A DNA stretch of 64,000 nucleotides, taken from assembly GCA_014621425.1 (NCBI GenBank), contig JAANBB010000078.1:1-64000 (forward strand). Reading direction: 5' to 3'. The notes under the pieces were generated by a model that saw only the letters and a program-made list of their open reading frames with translations, searched no databases and had not been told where the DNA came from. Every line of letters begins with the position of its first letter. Within the stretch, counting starts at the first letter, position 1. Of this stretch, positions 21,925 through 31,651 are shown piece by piece. The DNA is from Cylindrodendrum hubeiense. Its lineage: Eukaryota > Ascomycota > Sordariomycetes > Hypocreales > Nectriaceae. Position numbers and translations under genes: made by a program.

Positions 21925-24714
21925 ATGTCGTCCCAAACCAACTCGTCCACTCTCCCCCAGGGCTTCTCTGTCTTCCAGCCGGCCCTCGGTGCCCAGCTGC
22001 AGTTTTTGCCCGCCATCGGAACCCCCCAGCTGGATGAGCTGCTCAACGCCTACATCCCCGGCCCCGCCTCGGCCCAGGAGAAGCGAGCTTCGGTGTCGCT
22101 CGATTTCCTCGAATATTCCCACCTGACTGGCCAGAGCTTCAAGTTCTACGCCGTCCACTCCATTGTCACCCCCGTTGAGTCTCCCGCCACCGTCAGCCCT
22201 GTCATGTCCTCCTGGGACTGGAGCCAGGCCTCGACCTCTTCGCGCTCTCCCACGTCTCAGAAGGCCCGCACATCCCCCAAGGCTGGTTCTTCGCGTCACC
22301 AGGCCGACTTCTCCCACATCCCGGGGATGAAGATTATGACCAAGGATGGCCTCGACGTCACCAACTCGGCCTCGCGAGGATCCAAGACCAAGGAGCAGCG
22401 AGATCACGCTCATTTGATGCGCATCATTAAGGCTTGCGATAGCTGCAAACGGAAGAAGATCCGCTGCGATCCGAGTCACAAGAAGCGTGGCGTGTCACAG
22501 ACCTCGCAGTCTCACTCTCAGCCCGCGGCTAGAGTCACGAAGAAGGTCAGGACTGCTACACAAGACGTCCGGGTTTCTGCTCCTGCAATAGTTCCTCAAA
22601 CGGACTTCTCTTTGTCGGAATCTCCTTTCGCAATCGACCAGTCTTTCGCTCCTGTGGACCTGGAGATGTTGACTCCTGTGTTACCTGCACTTGAGCCTTG
22701 GGAAGAGTTCATTCAGTATCCTACTGCTGACCTCTCCGCCGACTACGACTTCTTCTACGACCCTGAGGGTTACCTCTCCCCCGACTCCTCCTCTTCTCTG
22801 TCGGCATTCTCCACCAAGCCCGTCACTCCCAACTCACAACAAGACCTATCAGGTTCCTTCAACCTGTCCACTGACGAGGCCACTGTGGCGTCGCCCCAGC
22901 TCCCATTCAACCAGACTGACTCCGTTCACGACTATGTCGACTTTAACCTCTTCTCTCCTCAGTCATGCTTCTCAGAAGATGATCACATGGTACCGATAGA
23001 GATGTCGCGACAAGTGGCTAGCCAGTCACAATCACTTCAATCTGATCTGTTAGGATCCGATCAGTCTCCTGGACGCTCAGGCGGTGATGGTGGTGATGGC
23101 GGTCTGATCCGCAACGTCTCTGATGCAGCATTGTGGTCTGCATCCCCTCATCTATCTGGTGACGAGGAGAAGACCCGACATGACCCGTATTGCGATCCTG
23201 GACTTGGTGTAGAGGGTTGTCACAGTTCGTCGTCCTCTAGCCTCAGCTCGGATGTCCTTGATCACTCCTTGAGTTGGATCGAGGAGACGGCATCTATGTC
23301 AACCAGCAGTTTGGAAGACAACTTCCAATCTGACGGCGACAACGTATGTTCACCTCCAACTGTTTCGATGGTTGAGCACCGGCTAACTTTGCAAAAGGTG
23401 GTTCTCCGCAACGCAAGCGTTGACTCTGAAGCATTACTGGTTGAACGCGTACGTTTAGCATTCTCATTTACCGTCTGGCGGCGACTAACTTTTTGGAAGG
23501 TCTCAACACTGGCAGCCATTCGTCAATCCAACGGACTTGATGACACGACATCTATGACTCGTGCTCGCCTCGACCCATCGGTCAATCGCGTATGCTTCAA
23601 TCACCTCACTCCGCTGAAATTGTTGCTGACTCCCCGCCAGGTTGCATCGAGCAATGTCGCATATGCCTCACAAACAGTTGCTCGCGGTGGCTCTGAATCA
23701 CGCGCCGATAGTGCTGGTGTACTCTCCACGATAGGAGGAAGCATGATTACCAACGTAGTTGTTGCTACTCCTGCTTCTTTGTCGGTCATCGCCCACTCAG
23801 TCGCTGCCAATGATTCCTACGGATCCTCAGATGGCCAACAGGTAACAAGCAATGGCGCATTACTCACCGCGCCGCGTACTGCCGACTCCAGCATTGTCAA
23901 CACTGACATCGCCAACGCCGGCACTGTCAACGCCAGCACCGTCAACGCCGGCACTGTCGACGCCGACATGGAGCAGTCGTCGGTTAGGCGTGGCACAGTT
24001 GCTCATGCAACAATAATTGCGAACGCCCGCCTGCAACAGTCGCCAGTTAGTCGTGGCACATTTGCATATGCAACAGTGATTGCGAACTCCGATGCAACTA
24101 GACAATCCCTGTCTGAACAAAGCGTCATCACAGATGCCCCAACGGCACACGCCATCACGGCGAATGCCACAATGGCGAACACTGAACGGCTGACCAACAG
24201 CTCTCGTGCCCAACACGGAGTGAGAGCTGTATCGTCGCAAGCGTCGCCAGATCAAGATCTGTCGCTGTCCTCTGTCGATGCACCTCGTGTCGACGCCCAG
24301 ATCTACTTCGCACCACCAACATCATCTGCCGGTGGATGGGATTCCATGGTGGCGCTGGTGTCTGGTGCCACAGCGGCTCTGACATCTGGCTCCGCCATAT
24401 CATTGGTTGAGCAATACCTGACATCTGGCTCCGCCAAGTCATTGGTTGAGCAATACCTGACAACGATGATCTCAGTCGTGCTCTTGCTTATCGCAATTGC
24501 TGCCTGGTCCCATCAGTCGCCCAAATCGTCACTTAGGTTCTCCTATGGACAAATGTCGAGTATCCTGATTGGAAAAGCAACGCCAGGAGGCAAGCTCAGT
24601 GGTGTCACTGCAACCCTTCAGGATCGACTTGAGGCTCTCAAGAGTCACGCATCCAACGGCAACATGTCAGTCAGTCGTGTGGTATCAAGAAGCACACGCT
24701 TGAAGGCGATGTAG
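21925..24714 (+). CDS. conserved fungal protein with half Zn2Cys6-like motif and C-terminal helix
   Basis: Open frame of 929 codons; the ATG at 21925 follows a C/T-rich leader. The N-terminal ~330 residues are a conserved fungal family: GFSVFQPALGAQLQFLPAIG at the start, PGMKIMTKDGLDVTNSASRG near 135, then KACDSCKRKKIRCDPSHKKR with Cys 171, 174 and 181. That is only the first half of a Zn2Cys6 cluster. The middle is Ser-rich and acidic. Three consecutive segments (23344-23397, 23449-23499, 23590-23640) have full intron signals, yet all are multiples of 3 and stop-free, so the spliced product would be about 877 residues. The last third is Ala/Thr/Val-rich with two imperfect 18-residue repeats and a 13-residue tandem duplication, followed by a hydrophobic helix (TTMISVVLLLIAIAAW, about 845-861). 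Function unknown; membrane anchoring is inferred. Confidence 0.7.
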   Translation: MSSQTNSSTLPQGFSVFQPALGAQLQFLPAIGTPQLDELLNAYIPGPASAQEKRASVSLDFLEYSHLTGQSFKFYAVHSIVTPVESPATVSPVMSSWDWSQASTSSRSPTSQKARTSPKAGSSRHQADFSHIPGMKIMTKDGLDVTNSASRGSKTKEQRDHAHLMRIIKACDSCKRKKIRCDPSHKKRGVSQTSQSHSQPAARVTKKVRTATQDVRVSAPAIVPQTDFSLSESPFAIDQSFAPVDLEMLTPVLPALEPWEEFIQYPTADLSADYDFFYDPEGYLSPDSSSSLSAFSTKPVTPNSQQDLSGSFNLSTDEATVASPQLPFNQTDSVHDYVDFNLFSPQSCFSEDDHMVPIEMSRQVASQSQSLQSDLLGSDQSPGRSGGDGGDGGLIRNVSDAALWSASPHLSGDEEKTRHDPYCDPGLGVEGCHSSSSSSLSSDVLDHSLSWIEETASMSTSSLEDNFQSDGDNVCSPPTVSMVEHRLTLQKVVLRNASVDSEALLVERVRLAFSFTVWRRLTFWKVSTLAAIRQSNGLDDTTSMTRARLDPSVNRVCFNHLTPLKLLLTPRQVASSNVAYASQTVARGGSESRADSAGVLSTIGGSMITNVVVATPASLSVIAHSVAANDSYGSSDGQQVTSNGALLTAPRTADSSIVNTDIANAGTVNASTVNAGTVDADMEQSSVRRGTVAHATIIANARLQQSPVSRGTFAYATVIANSDATRQSLSEQSVITDAPTAHAITANATMANTERLTNSSRAQHGVRAVSSQASPDQDLSLSSVDAPRVDAQIYFAPPTSSAGGWDSMVALVSGATAALTSGSAISLVEQYLTSGSAKSLVEQYLTTMISVVLLLIAIAAWSHQSPKSSLRFSYGQMSSILIGKATPGGKLSGVTATLQDRLEALKSHASNGNMSVSRVVSRSTRLKAM
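24382..24459 (+). repeat. 39-nt tandem duplication inside coding region
   Basis: Two adjacent 39-nt copies differing at two positions, encoding a 13-residue unit with SLVEQYLT just before the C-terminal hydrophobic helix. The in-frame length keeps the protein open. Confidence 0.9.
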
Positions 24715-25896
24715 GATCAGAAGATCTCGTCGCACACTAGGCAAATGGCAGGAGGTGGATAGCAAGCGCATGATTCAAGATACCCAGGGTCTCGACACGA
24801 GACCAAAGACTCTTTTCTTGTTTTGCAGTGTAGAATAGCATTTGGCGGACCGTGTCAACATCGCCGGTCTGAACAGAAGCGGGTCTAGAACCCATATAAC
24901 AAGCATCGAATCTTAGAGCAATTGACTGGCCTTTAACAGCCGTGTATAATTATTAAATCTGGTTGCACATTTGCAGCGGTGATGTTTTGTCGTGAAGACT
25001 GCTACCATGACCCACGACCCGATGAGGGACTCTCAGAATAGGACCTTCGTCGGTAGCGTTTGCTGCGTCATGTGACACTTGCAGTGGGACAGTGCTCTAG
25101 CCAGGAGCAAAATAGTGGAGCACAGCACCTTGGCGCAAATGGCTCCAAGATCGTAGGCGACCAGACTTTTACGCCTCCAGTAGGACAAGGGTCATCTCTT
25201 GACGGTGATTGTTTGACGGGTCATTGACAAGGCCAGCGACCGACTCTTGCTTTTCATTCCAGACACTGTGGCCTGGGAACACGATTGGATACCGGTGTTC
25301 TATTTGCTGAGTTTCTTTCTGCGCGTCAGCACAGCACCAGCAAGTCTAGGACGCTTGCTGTGTTTGCTCATTCATATCCCGTGACGGCGAATTGTGATTG
25401 GGCTCAATCAACCGACACACACCTGGCATTACTGGTATTTGTTCTCTTACGGGGAATTTAGTCAGTGGCATTGAGGGGGAGTCCTTCGTATCGAGCTGTG
25501 CACTGTGCCTATCGACTCACGAGGGTGCGGGTGTGAAGGACTATTGTCAGGCCTTGACTGTGTCCCGGTAATGTTTGATGACTCACCGTCGACGTCTTAC
25601 CTCTCAAACATACCTACACACGCGTGCGTTGACCGAGTTTATTGATATTCCTGTAGGGGTTGCCTACCAGATCAAAGTGCCCGGGAATACCCTGAGGGGC
25701 AGACGGTACCTAGGCAGGTAGCTGAAAGAAGGATCGGGGAGCAAGAAGTGAAAGAAGGAGCCATTGAGTCAATATCTCGAGGATAAACAGACGAGCAGTC
25801 AGCCAACTTGCCTTTGGGACCCAGGCCAACCGACAAAGGCTCACCACGCGGTAGGCAGTTGGCAGCTAGCAAGAGCTATCACGGCCAGTCACAGTC
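24715..25896. other. intergenic
   Basis: 3' region of the previous gene and tad2 promoter. No gene or RNA recognised. Confidence 0.5.
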
Positions 25897-27493
25897 ATGG
25901 GAATCTTAAAGAAGGCAAGCTCGGCCACATCAAGGGCCTTCCGCCGGCTCTTTGGCAATGTGCCGCCAGCTGGTGACAGCGATGTGGCAGCTGGCAGCAC
26001 TGCCAGCTTGAGTGCCAGTCAAACCACCGACGACCACAGCTCCAAACAAGGCCATGACAAAAACAGCAACAGCAACACCAACACCAACGACAACCCCGAC
26101 AAGAGTAATAAAGAGCACTCGGACAACACCGCCACCCAGAAAGACACCTCTTCCTCAACTCCCTTAGATTACAGCGTGAGAAAGACGCCGGTCGACTCTG
26201 ACAACAACCCCACGGCCAGCACGACCGAGACCGAAACAGACACCACAACCGACACCATGGTGCCCCACCAACAGCAGCCGGCTAAAGGACAAGATGTTGG
26301 CAAAGAGAATATTCCACCCTCCCCAGGTGCTCTCGCCGATGCCCTCGGCCACTTGAATCTCGGTGGAGGTGATGCGGCCCCCGCAGTGAAGCCCATTCCG
26401 CCCCAAACGCCGAGCCTCCAGGACCCTGCCGTGATAGCCGAACGAGCTATGCACATGCGTTTCACCGAGGAGGCACTCGATATGGTGAGTGAGGCCGAAC
26501 TGAATGATCTCTTTTCCTCGTGAGATTGCTAACCACGGTATTGACAGGCACGTCTTGCTCTCAGAACCAACGAGACTCCAGTCGGTTGTGTCATCGTACA
26601 CGATGGAAAGGTCATTGCTAGAGGCATGAACGCCACCAATGTCACTAGAAATGGAACCCGCCACGCCGAGTTCATGGCTATCTCGGCTCTCCTATCTTTG
26701 CCTGGTAAGACTGGTCCCAGGACCACTTGTCTCAAACCAAAGGTGGAAAGTCCCACATCCCCCGAGGCTTCGGATGCCTCGTCAACAGATTCACACGCCC
26801 CGGACGAGGGCAACGAAGACGGGAGCAAGGGGCATCTTTATCCCTATGGCCAGAAGTGGCATCCGGCCCCCCAAGTTGACCGTTCGATCATTCGAGAAAG
26901 CATTCTCTATGTCACCGTGGAGCCCTGCGTCATGTGTGCCTCTCTCCTTCGGCAACTTGGCATCAAGAAGGTTTACTTTGGTGCCGTAAATGACAAATTC
27001 GGCGGCACTGGGGGTGTTTTCAGCATCCATGCCAACTCATTGCCCGTGAGGGCTGATGGACAGAGTGCGAGCGCTCACCCTACCCCGCGGCCCAGTCAAC
27101 TACCCGACGGAAGTGGAACGCTGGGGGTATCCTTCCCTCCTGGCGGTGGAGATGGTGGCAACATTGAGACTGGATACGAGATTGAGGGCGGTTGGGGTCG
27201 AGATGAGGCAGTGGCTTTGTTGAGACGATTCTACGTGCAGGAAAACGGACGAGGTATGTTTTGATGCCTGGCCTCCCAGACGTTGTAAGTATTACCGCTA
27301 ACTTGACACAGCTCCAGTGCCTCGCAAGAAGGAAGGTCGCGCTGCCCGCTTAGCCGCCATGATGGAGAAAGATGGCGACGGTTTGCTAGAAGATGCTGTG
27401 GATGACTCCCCGCAGGATGTTGAGCAGAGCGACTTGCTCTCTAACGCAGATGTGTTGAAGGACCAAGTGAACATCGCCAATGGGAGAGCATGA
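25897..27493 (+). CDS. tad2: tRNA-specific adenosine-34 deaminase catalytic subunit Tad2
   Basis: Catalytic subunit that, with Tad3, converts A34 to inosine in tRNA anticodons. Exons 25897-26484, 26548-27253 and 27312-27493 give 491 residues, with phases 0 and 1 matched. The deaminase domain begins at FTEEALDMARLALRTNETPVGC. It carries the catalytic pair HAE (in GTRHAEFMA) and the second zinc ligands PCVMC (in VTVEPCVMCASLL), then FGGTGGVFSIH. Two oddities: an N-terminal extension of about 180 residues rich in Asp, Asn, Ser and Thr, and an insertion of about 60 residues between HAE and PCVMC (rich in Ser/Asp/Glu). If translation starts at a later ATG the extension would be shorter. The C-terminus ends in a basic helix (PRKKEGRAARLAAMME) plus an acidic tail. 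Confidence 0.9.
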
Positions 27494-28336
27494 AACCACT
27501 AGGGTGATCCCGCACGCCAAGACTGTGACGAAGCCCGCAGATGCGAAGAGCAACGGAGAGAGTGGCACCTGCCTATGTCTCGGCGCCCCTCCTCAAAGAT
27601 TTCCTGGAATCGGACATATGCTCTCATGGACTTGCTAGGTACGAGAATGGCCAGCTAGATGTTGTCTCGTTGTTTCAGTATACGTAAGTAACCACTACGC
27701 GAGGTCAGTGTCTTATGTGCCCCAGCCATCAACAAGGTCCCAGGTCATTCGACGCGCTGGGAGGAGCTGGTGTGGACTAAAATGACCAACCGGATAGGAT
27801 CATCACTTATGCATTGTTTGGAGGCATTGAGATATGTACCTCTTGTCCAGGCTGCTGGTTTAGGATGGACTTTTCTCCACAGTGTACCATAAATATCAAC
27901 ATTTGAGCATGGCATTTGGGCGATGCGGGATTCGCGGCCATTGATAAATTTATATCTTGAAATGCCCATGAGATGATACTCAAACCGAATGGATGCTTCA
28001 TATAAGCCATTGCAATGTAAAAATATTGCTTTGCTGAGTGATGTGAGCTTGACTTTGATGGTTTGCTGTTAGGTGGCTGTGTGGCTGGGATGAATGTCAC
28101 TTCCTAGGGGTTCAGATCCGACAGAGATGGATGCCCGAAGTCCCAGGCGCCGACTCATTCAGGGTCAGACAACAAACACATGCAACACCAAATCCACAAG
28201 AGAAAGAGTACGCTGCTCCCACGTAATTATCCCTCCCAATTGTAGTTCTAAGAGGCCCGACACCGAGGCACTTGTCCTGCCAGTCGTCGCACAATCCTTA
28301 GTTGGTTGACATCGTCTCGCCGCAGGAATCCCATCA
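27494..28336. other. intergenic
   Basis: 3' region of tad2 and promoter of the next gene. Nothing recognised. Confidence 0.5.
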
Positions 28337-28783
28337 ATGGAAAAGCTACTGCAGCGGTGGCATCGGTACTTGCGTCTATCACGACAGCCCCCATCATGGT
28401 ACCGGGATCGACTCCGCGAAGAACTACGGGAAAGAAGGACAGCAGATACGAGGCTTCTAGAAATCAGCGAGACGGCCGATGTCTTCTACTCGATCAGCCG
28501 AGCACGTCACGATGGGTTTCCATTGCGCAGCTTACCGCCCTTTTCCACCTCCCGCCACGCGGTCGTCTACGCGTACATGGTATCGAAATACACATCCAGA
28601 TGGCAGTTTTACAGAGTCGCTGCCTACCTGTGCAAGGCTCCAAATAGTGGCTCCGTCTGCGAGGTGGTGAATCCTAGCAAGGACTACAAGCTTGACGAGG
28701 TCGCATTGCGTCATGGGATCGAGCCGGGGAAATTTAGACGCGTTTGCCATCAGCTTCGACGGGCATGGCCGCTTCTTCCGTGA
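28337..28783 (+). CDS. small conserved fungal protein of unknown function
   Basis: Single-exon frame, 148 residues, basic (many Arg). It starts MEKLLQRWHRYLRLSRQPPSWYRDRLREELRERR and contains SETADVFYSISRARHDGFPL, VVYAYMVSKYTSRWQFYRVAAYLC and a C-terminal block NPSKDYKLDEVALRHGIEPGKFRRVCHQLRRAWPLLP. The overall pattern looks like a conserved fungal family that I believe is annotated only as hypothetical. There is no signal peptide and no membrane segment. The dense Arg/Trp/Tyr helical text could suit an RNA- or mitoribosome-associated protein, but that is speculation. The ATG has an acceptable context (CCATCAATGG). It is transcribed in the same direction as tad2. Confidence 0.7.
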   Translation: MEKLLQRWHRYLRLSRQPPSWYRDRLREELRERRTADTRLLEISETADVFYSISRARHDGFPLRSLPPFSTSRHAVVYAYMVSKYTSRWQFYRVAAYLCKAPNSGSVCEVVNPSKDYKLDEVALRHGIEPGKFRRVCHQLRRAWPLLP

Positions 28784-29348
28784 AGAGGCATGATTATGGT
28801 AGGGTTGCATTATTGCTCTTGATGGCAGTGTTAGATTTGGAAATTGCAAGATGGTCAATACCAAGAGTCATGGTGACGGTCAGCTCTGCCTTGGGTGCTA
28901 CGTTTCCTTCGCCAGCCTCATATTTTCGTGCCAATGACGCAAGACTCTAAAGTGCGGAATGATACTTTAAGAGTAAGGCATCCAGGCTATATAGCTATAT
29001 GCTTAGGAGTAATGGCGGGCCTCCCTGGCTGCTTACCTGGCATGCCTCCAGTTGGCCTCCCTCCGGTTGGCCTCCCTCCACGGGCCTCCCGCAGCAGCAG
29101 GCAGCAGGCTCTGAGTCCTGCAGGGCCCCCATTCTGGCAGTACATAGCCCTGATGAGTGTAATATATACTCGGCTGTCTCTGAAAATGAATTGGTATATG
29201 AACACCGCAACTCCCGTCTGCTGAAGAGTCTATACTCGCAGTGGACGCTACCCTTCGTTGACATTTCTACTCTATATCACTCCTCTGCATCGCGGAACAT
29301 CTTGTCTTTGACCATTGCAAAACAAGGATTCAAAATTCACCGGCTCAA
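28784..29348. other. intergenic with short tandem GTTGGCCTCCCTCC
   Basis: Promoter of the fusion gene. A 14-nt unit GTTGGCCTCCCTCC occurs twice in tandem (29051-29064, 29066-29079). No gene seen. Confidence 0.5.
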
Positions 29349-31493
29349 ATGCCTTCCAACTGCGTTCAGACTGATAGCATGTCGGAGTCCGCTCGACTAC
29401 ATCAACCTGCTCAGCTGGCGGCATTTATCACAGCCCAAGAAACCCAACAAGCCAGGCTCACACCCAAAAATCCAGTGGTTATAGGGCTGTATGGTATTCC
29501 TGGCTCGGGCAAGTCGTTTCTTCTCAATGAATTGAATCGGGAGCTTGACCGGGACGCCTTTCAGTTTTACGAGGGGTCCGAGATGATCAGTGATATTGTC
29601 CCTGGTGGTCTTGCTGCCTTTGAGAAACTGGACGAGCCCGAAAAGTTTGCCTGGCGCGAACAGGCCATCCAACGGATCAGATCCGAGTGTCTCAGTAGTG
29701 GACGAGCCGCAGTCGTTACCGGCCACTTTATGTTCTGGGCGGAAAATGCCCACGTCGGACTACCAGTTTACACGCCGAGCGATCTGGAGGTTTTCACGCA
29801 CATCCTCTATTTGGACATTCCCGCCGAGACTATTTCTCAGCGCCTCAGTGATGACACACAAAAACAGCGATTTTTGATATCCATTGATCATATTCGCAGC
29901 TGGCAGCAAGCCGAAAAGACGGGTCTGCGTCAACTCTGCCGGCAGCACAGCATATTGTTCTCTCTCTTGTCACCACGGCCTGATATGGTTAGACGGATTT
30001 CAACACTGATCCAGGATTTCCAAACCTACTCGACAGAGTCCAACATGTCCAAAGTCGAAGCTAGGCTCGATGATATGGTGTCCAAAGGAGAATCGGTGGA
30101 AACTGTTCTAGTTCTGGATGGAGACAAGACATTGGCAACGGCGGACACTGGGGTTTTATTCTGGGAGATGGCCTCTAGATGGAATGATGAAGAGCATCCG
30201 CTATCTGCTTTATTCAGCAGCTCGTTGGGCTATTCTGAAATGGCCTTCCGACAGGCTACATTGCTCTATGAAGAAGCGGACAATGAGGACCAATTCGATG
30301 GCTTGTGTGAATCTGTGGCGGCAAGAGTGAAGATACACCTGGATTTTGTGTCTCTGTTGCAGAAGATCTCAGCTTATAACCACATAGGCGTCGTGGTGAT
30401 AACTTGTGGCTTGTGTCGGGTTTGGGAGAAAATCCTGGACAGAGAGGGTCTGTCTGAGAGTGTCAAGGTAATCGGCGGGGGTCGCATCGCAGATGGCCCA
30501 ATCGTCACTGCTACGGTCAAGTCTGATGCTGTGGCCCGGCTGAAGAATTTCCACAAGGTCCATGTTTGGGCGTTTGGAGATAGCCCTCTCGATTTGCCCA
30601 TGCTGGAAGCAGCTGATGAGGCCATTGTCGTCGTTGGTGACGAGATATCGAGAAGCAAAAGCATGGACACAGCCTTGTCCGATGCTATTGACACTCGCAG
30701 TCTGCGGGCTCGACAGTGTTTGCTCCCTGGTTATGTTGCACCGCGACTAGACAATGCGAGACTTCCAGAGGTGAAGCTGACCGACCCGGACTTTGTCAAT
30801 ACCATCATCAGCAGACGTCGAGGGCGTCCAAGTCCAACACCTGGTTGCGATCCAAGTCCCTCGGGACTTCAGGTATTGCAAGCAACAGAGAAGAACGCAG
30901 CTAAGTTGCTCATGACTCCAACACGAGATGCTAGGGTCTCTGGGCCAGCTCTTAGAGCTGCTCATGGTCGCGTTGGCTGGTACCTGGCGACTGAGTTTCT
31001 CTCTGAGATGATTGGAGTCGAGGAATCTCCCATCCCCCATGTTCAAGGTCACCAAACTAACGGATATCGACTCTACGACGAGGAAAAGACATCCATAATA
31101 GCGCTTATGCGAGGTGGAGAGCCTATGGCATTGGGCGTCAACGAGGCATTCCCACTCGCCATGTTTATCCACGCGACACGTCCAGGCGACATCAAACTTG
31201 ACCATATACAGCAGCAGCGTGTTGTAATTCTGGTTGATTCAGTGGTCAACAGCGGCAAGACGGTGACTGAATTTGTCCAACACATCCGAAATCTCTGTGT
31301 CGGCGCCAGGATCGTGGTGCTCGCGGGCGTCGTTCAAGCCAAGGCCATCTCGGAAGGCAAGTATGCCTTGGAGGCTCTCGCGCGCCATGGAAATGTCAAC
31401 CTGGTCGCGTTGCGATTGTCTGAGAACGAGTTTACGGGGACACGAGGCACGGATACTGGTAACCGTCTCTTCAATACGACGCATCTACCCTAA
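29349..31493 (+). CDS. P-loop kinase / HAD phosphatase / uracil phosphoribosyltransferase fusion
   Basis: Intronless 714-residue three-domain protein. Residues ~43-230 form a P-loop NTPase with Walker A GIPGSGKS (49-56), resembling small-molecule kinases. Residues ~250-460 form a HAD hydrolase of the phosphoserine-phosphatase type: nucleophile motif LDGDKTLA (Asp 257, Asp 259), motif II VVITCG and motif IV FGDSPLDLPML (Asp 411). Residues ~535-714 form a uracil phosphoribosyltransferase-type domain with the PRPP-binding loop VVILVDSVVNSGKT (625-638) and the C-terminal RGTDTGNRLFNT loop. All visible catalytic motifs are intact. The set suggests pyrimidine nucleoside/base salvage or a linked phosphotransfer/phosphatase reaction on a pentose phosphate, but the true substrate of the first two domains is not evident. 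It is convergent with the MFS gene (158 bp apart). Confidence 0.87.
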   Translation: MPSNCVQTDSMSESARLHQPAQLAAFITAQETQQARLTPKNPVVIGLYGIPGSGKSFLLNELNRELDRDAFQFYEGSEMISDIVPGGLAAFEKLDEPEKFAWREQAIQRIRSECLSSGRAAVVTGHFMFWAENAHVGLPVYTPSDLEVFTHILYLDIPAETISQRLSDDTQKQRFLISIDHIRSWQQAEKTGLRQLCRQHSILFSLLSPRPDMVRRISTLIQDFQTYSTESNMSKVEARLDDMVSKGESVETVLVLDGDKTLATADTGVLFWEMASRWNDEEHPLSALFSSSLGYSEMAFRQATLLYEEADNEDQFDGLCESVAARVKIHLDFVSLLQKISAYNHIGVVVITCGLCRVWEKILDREGLSESVKVIGGGRIADGPIVTATVKSDAVARLKNFHKVHVWAFGDSPLDLPMLEAADEAIVVVGDEISRSKSMDTALSDAIDTRSLRARQCLLPGYVAPRLDNARLPEVKLTDPDFVNTIISRRRGRPSPTPGCDPSPSGLQVLQATEKNAAKLLMTPTRDARVSGPALRAAHGRVGWYLATEFLSEMIGVEESPIPHVQGHQTNGYRLYDEEKTSIIALMRGGEPMALGVNEAFPLAMFIHATRPGDIKLDHIQQQRVVILVDSVVNSGKTVTEFVQHIRNLCVGARIVVLAGVVQAKAISEGKYALEALARHGNVNLVALRLSENEFTGTRGTDTGNRLFNTTHLP

Positions 31494-31651
31494 TACAGTT
31501 AAAAGGGCAGGGGCAAAGGATTGATGACGATGATTTCTCAAGTCACACAATTTTTGGTGACTAGTGGAGCTCATTTTTAGTGAAGCTCAGCTTTCATTGA
31601 TTACTTGAATTTAAACTTGAACCCAGGTTCTGTTTCAGGAATCATTCAGTC

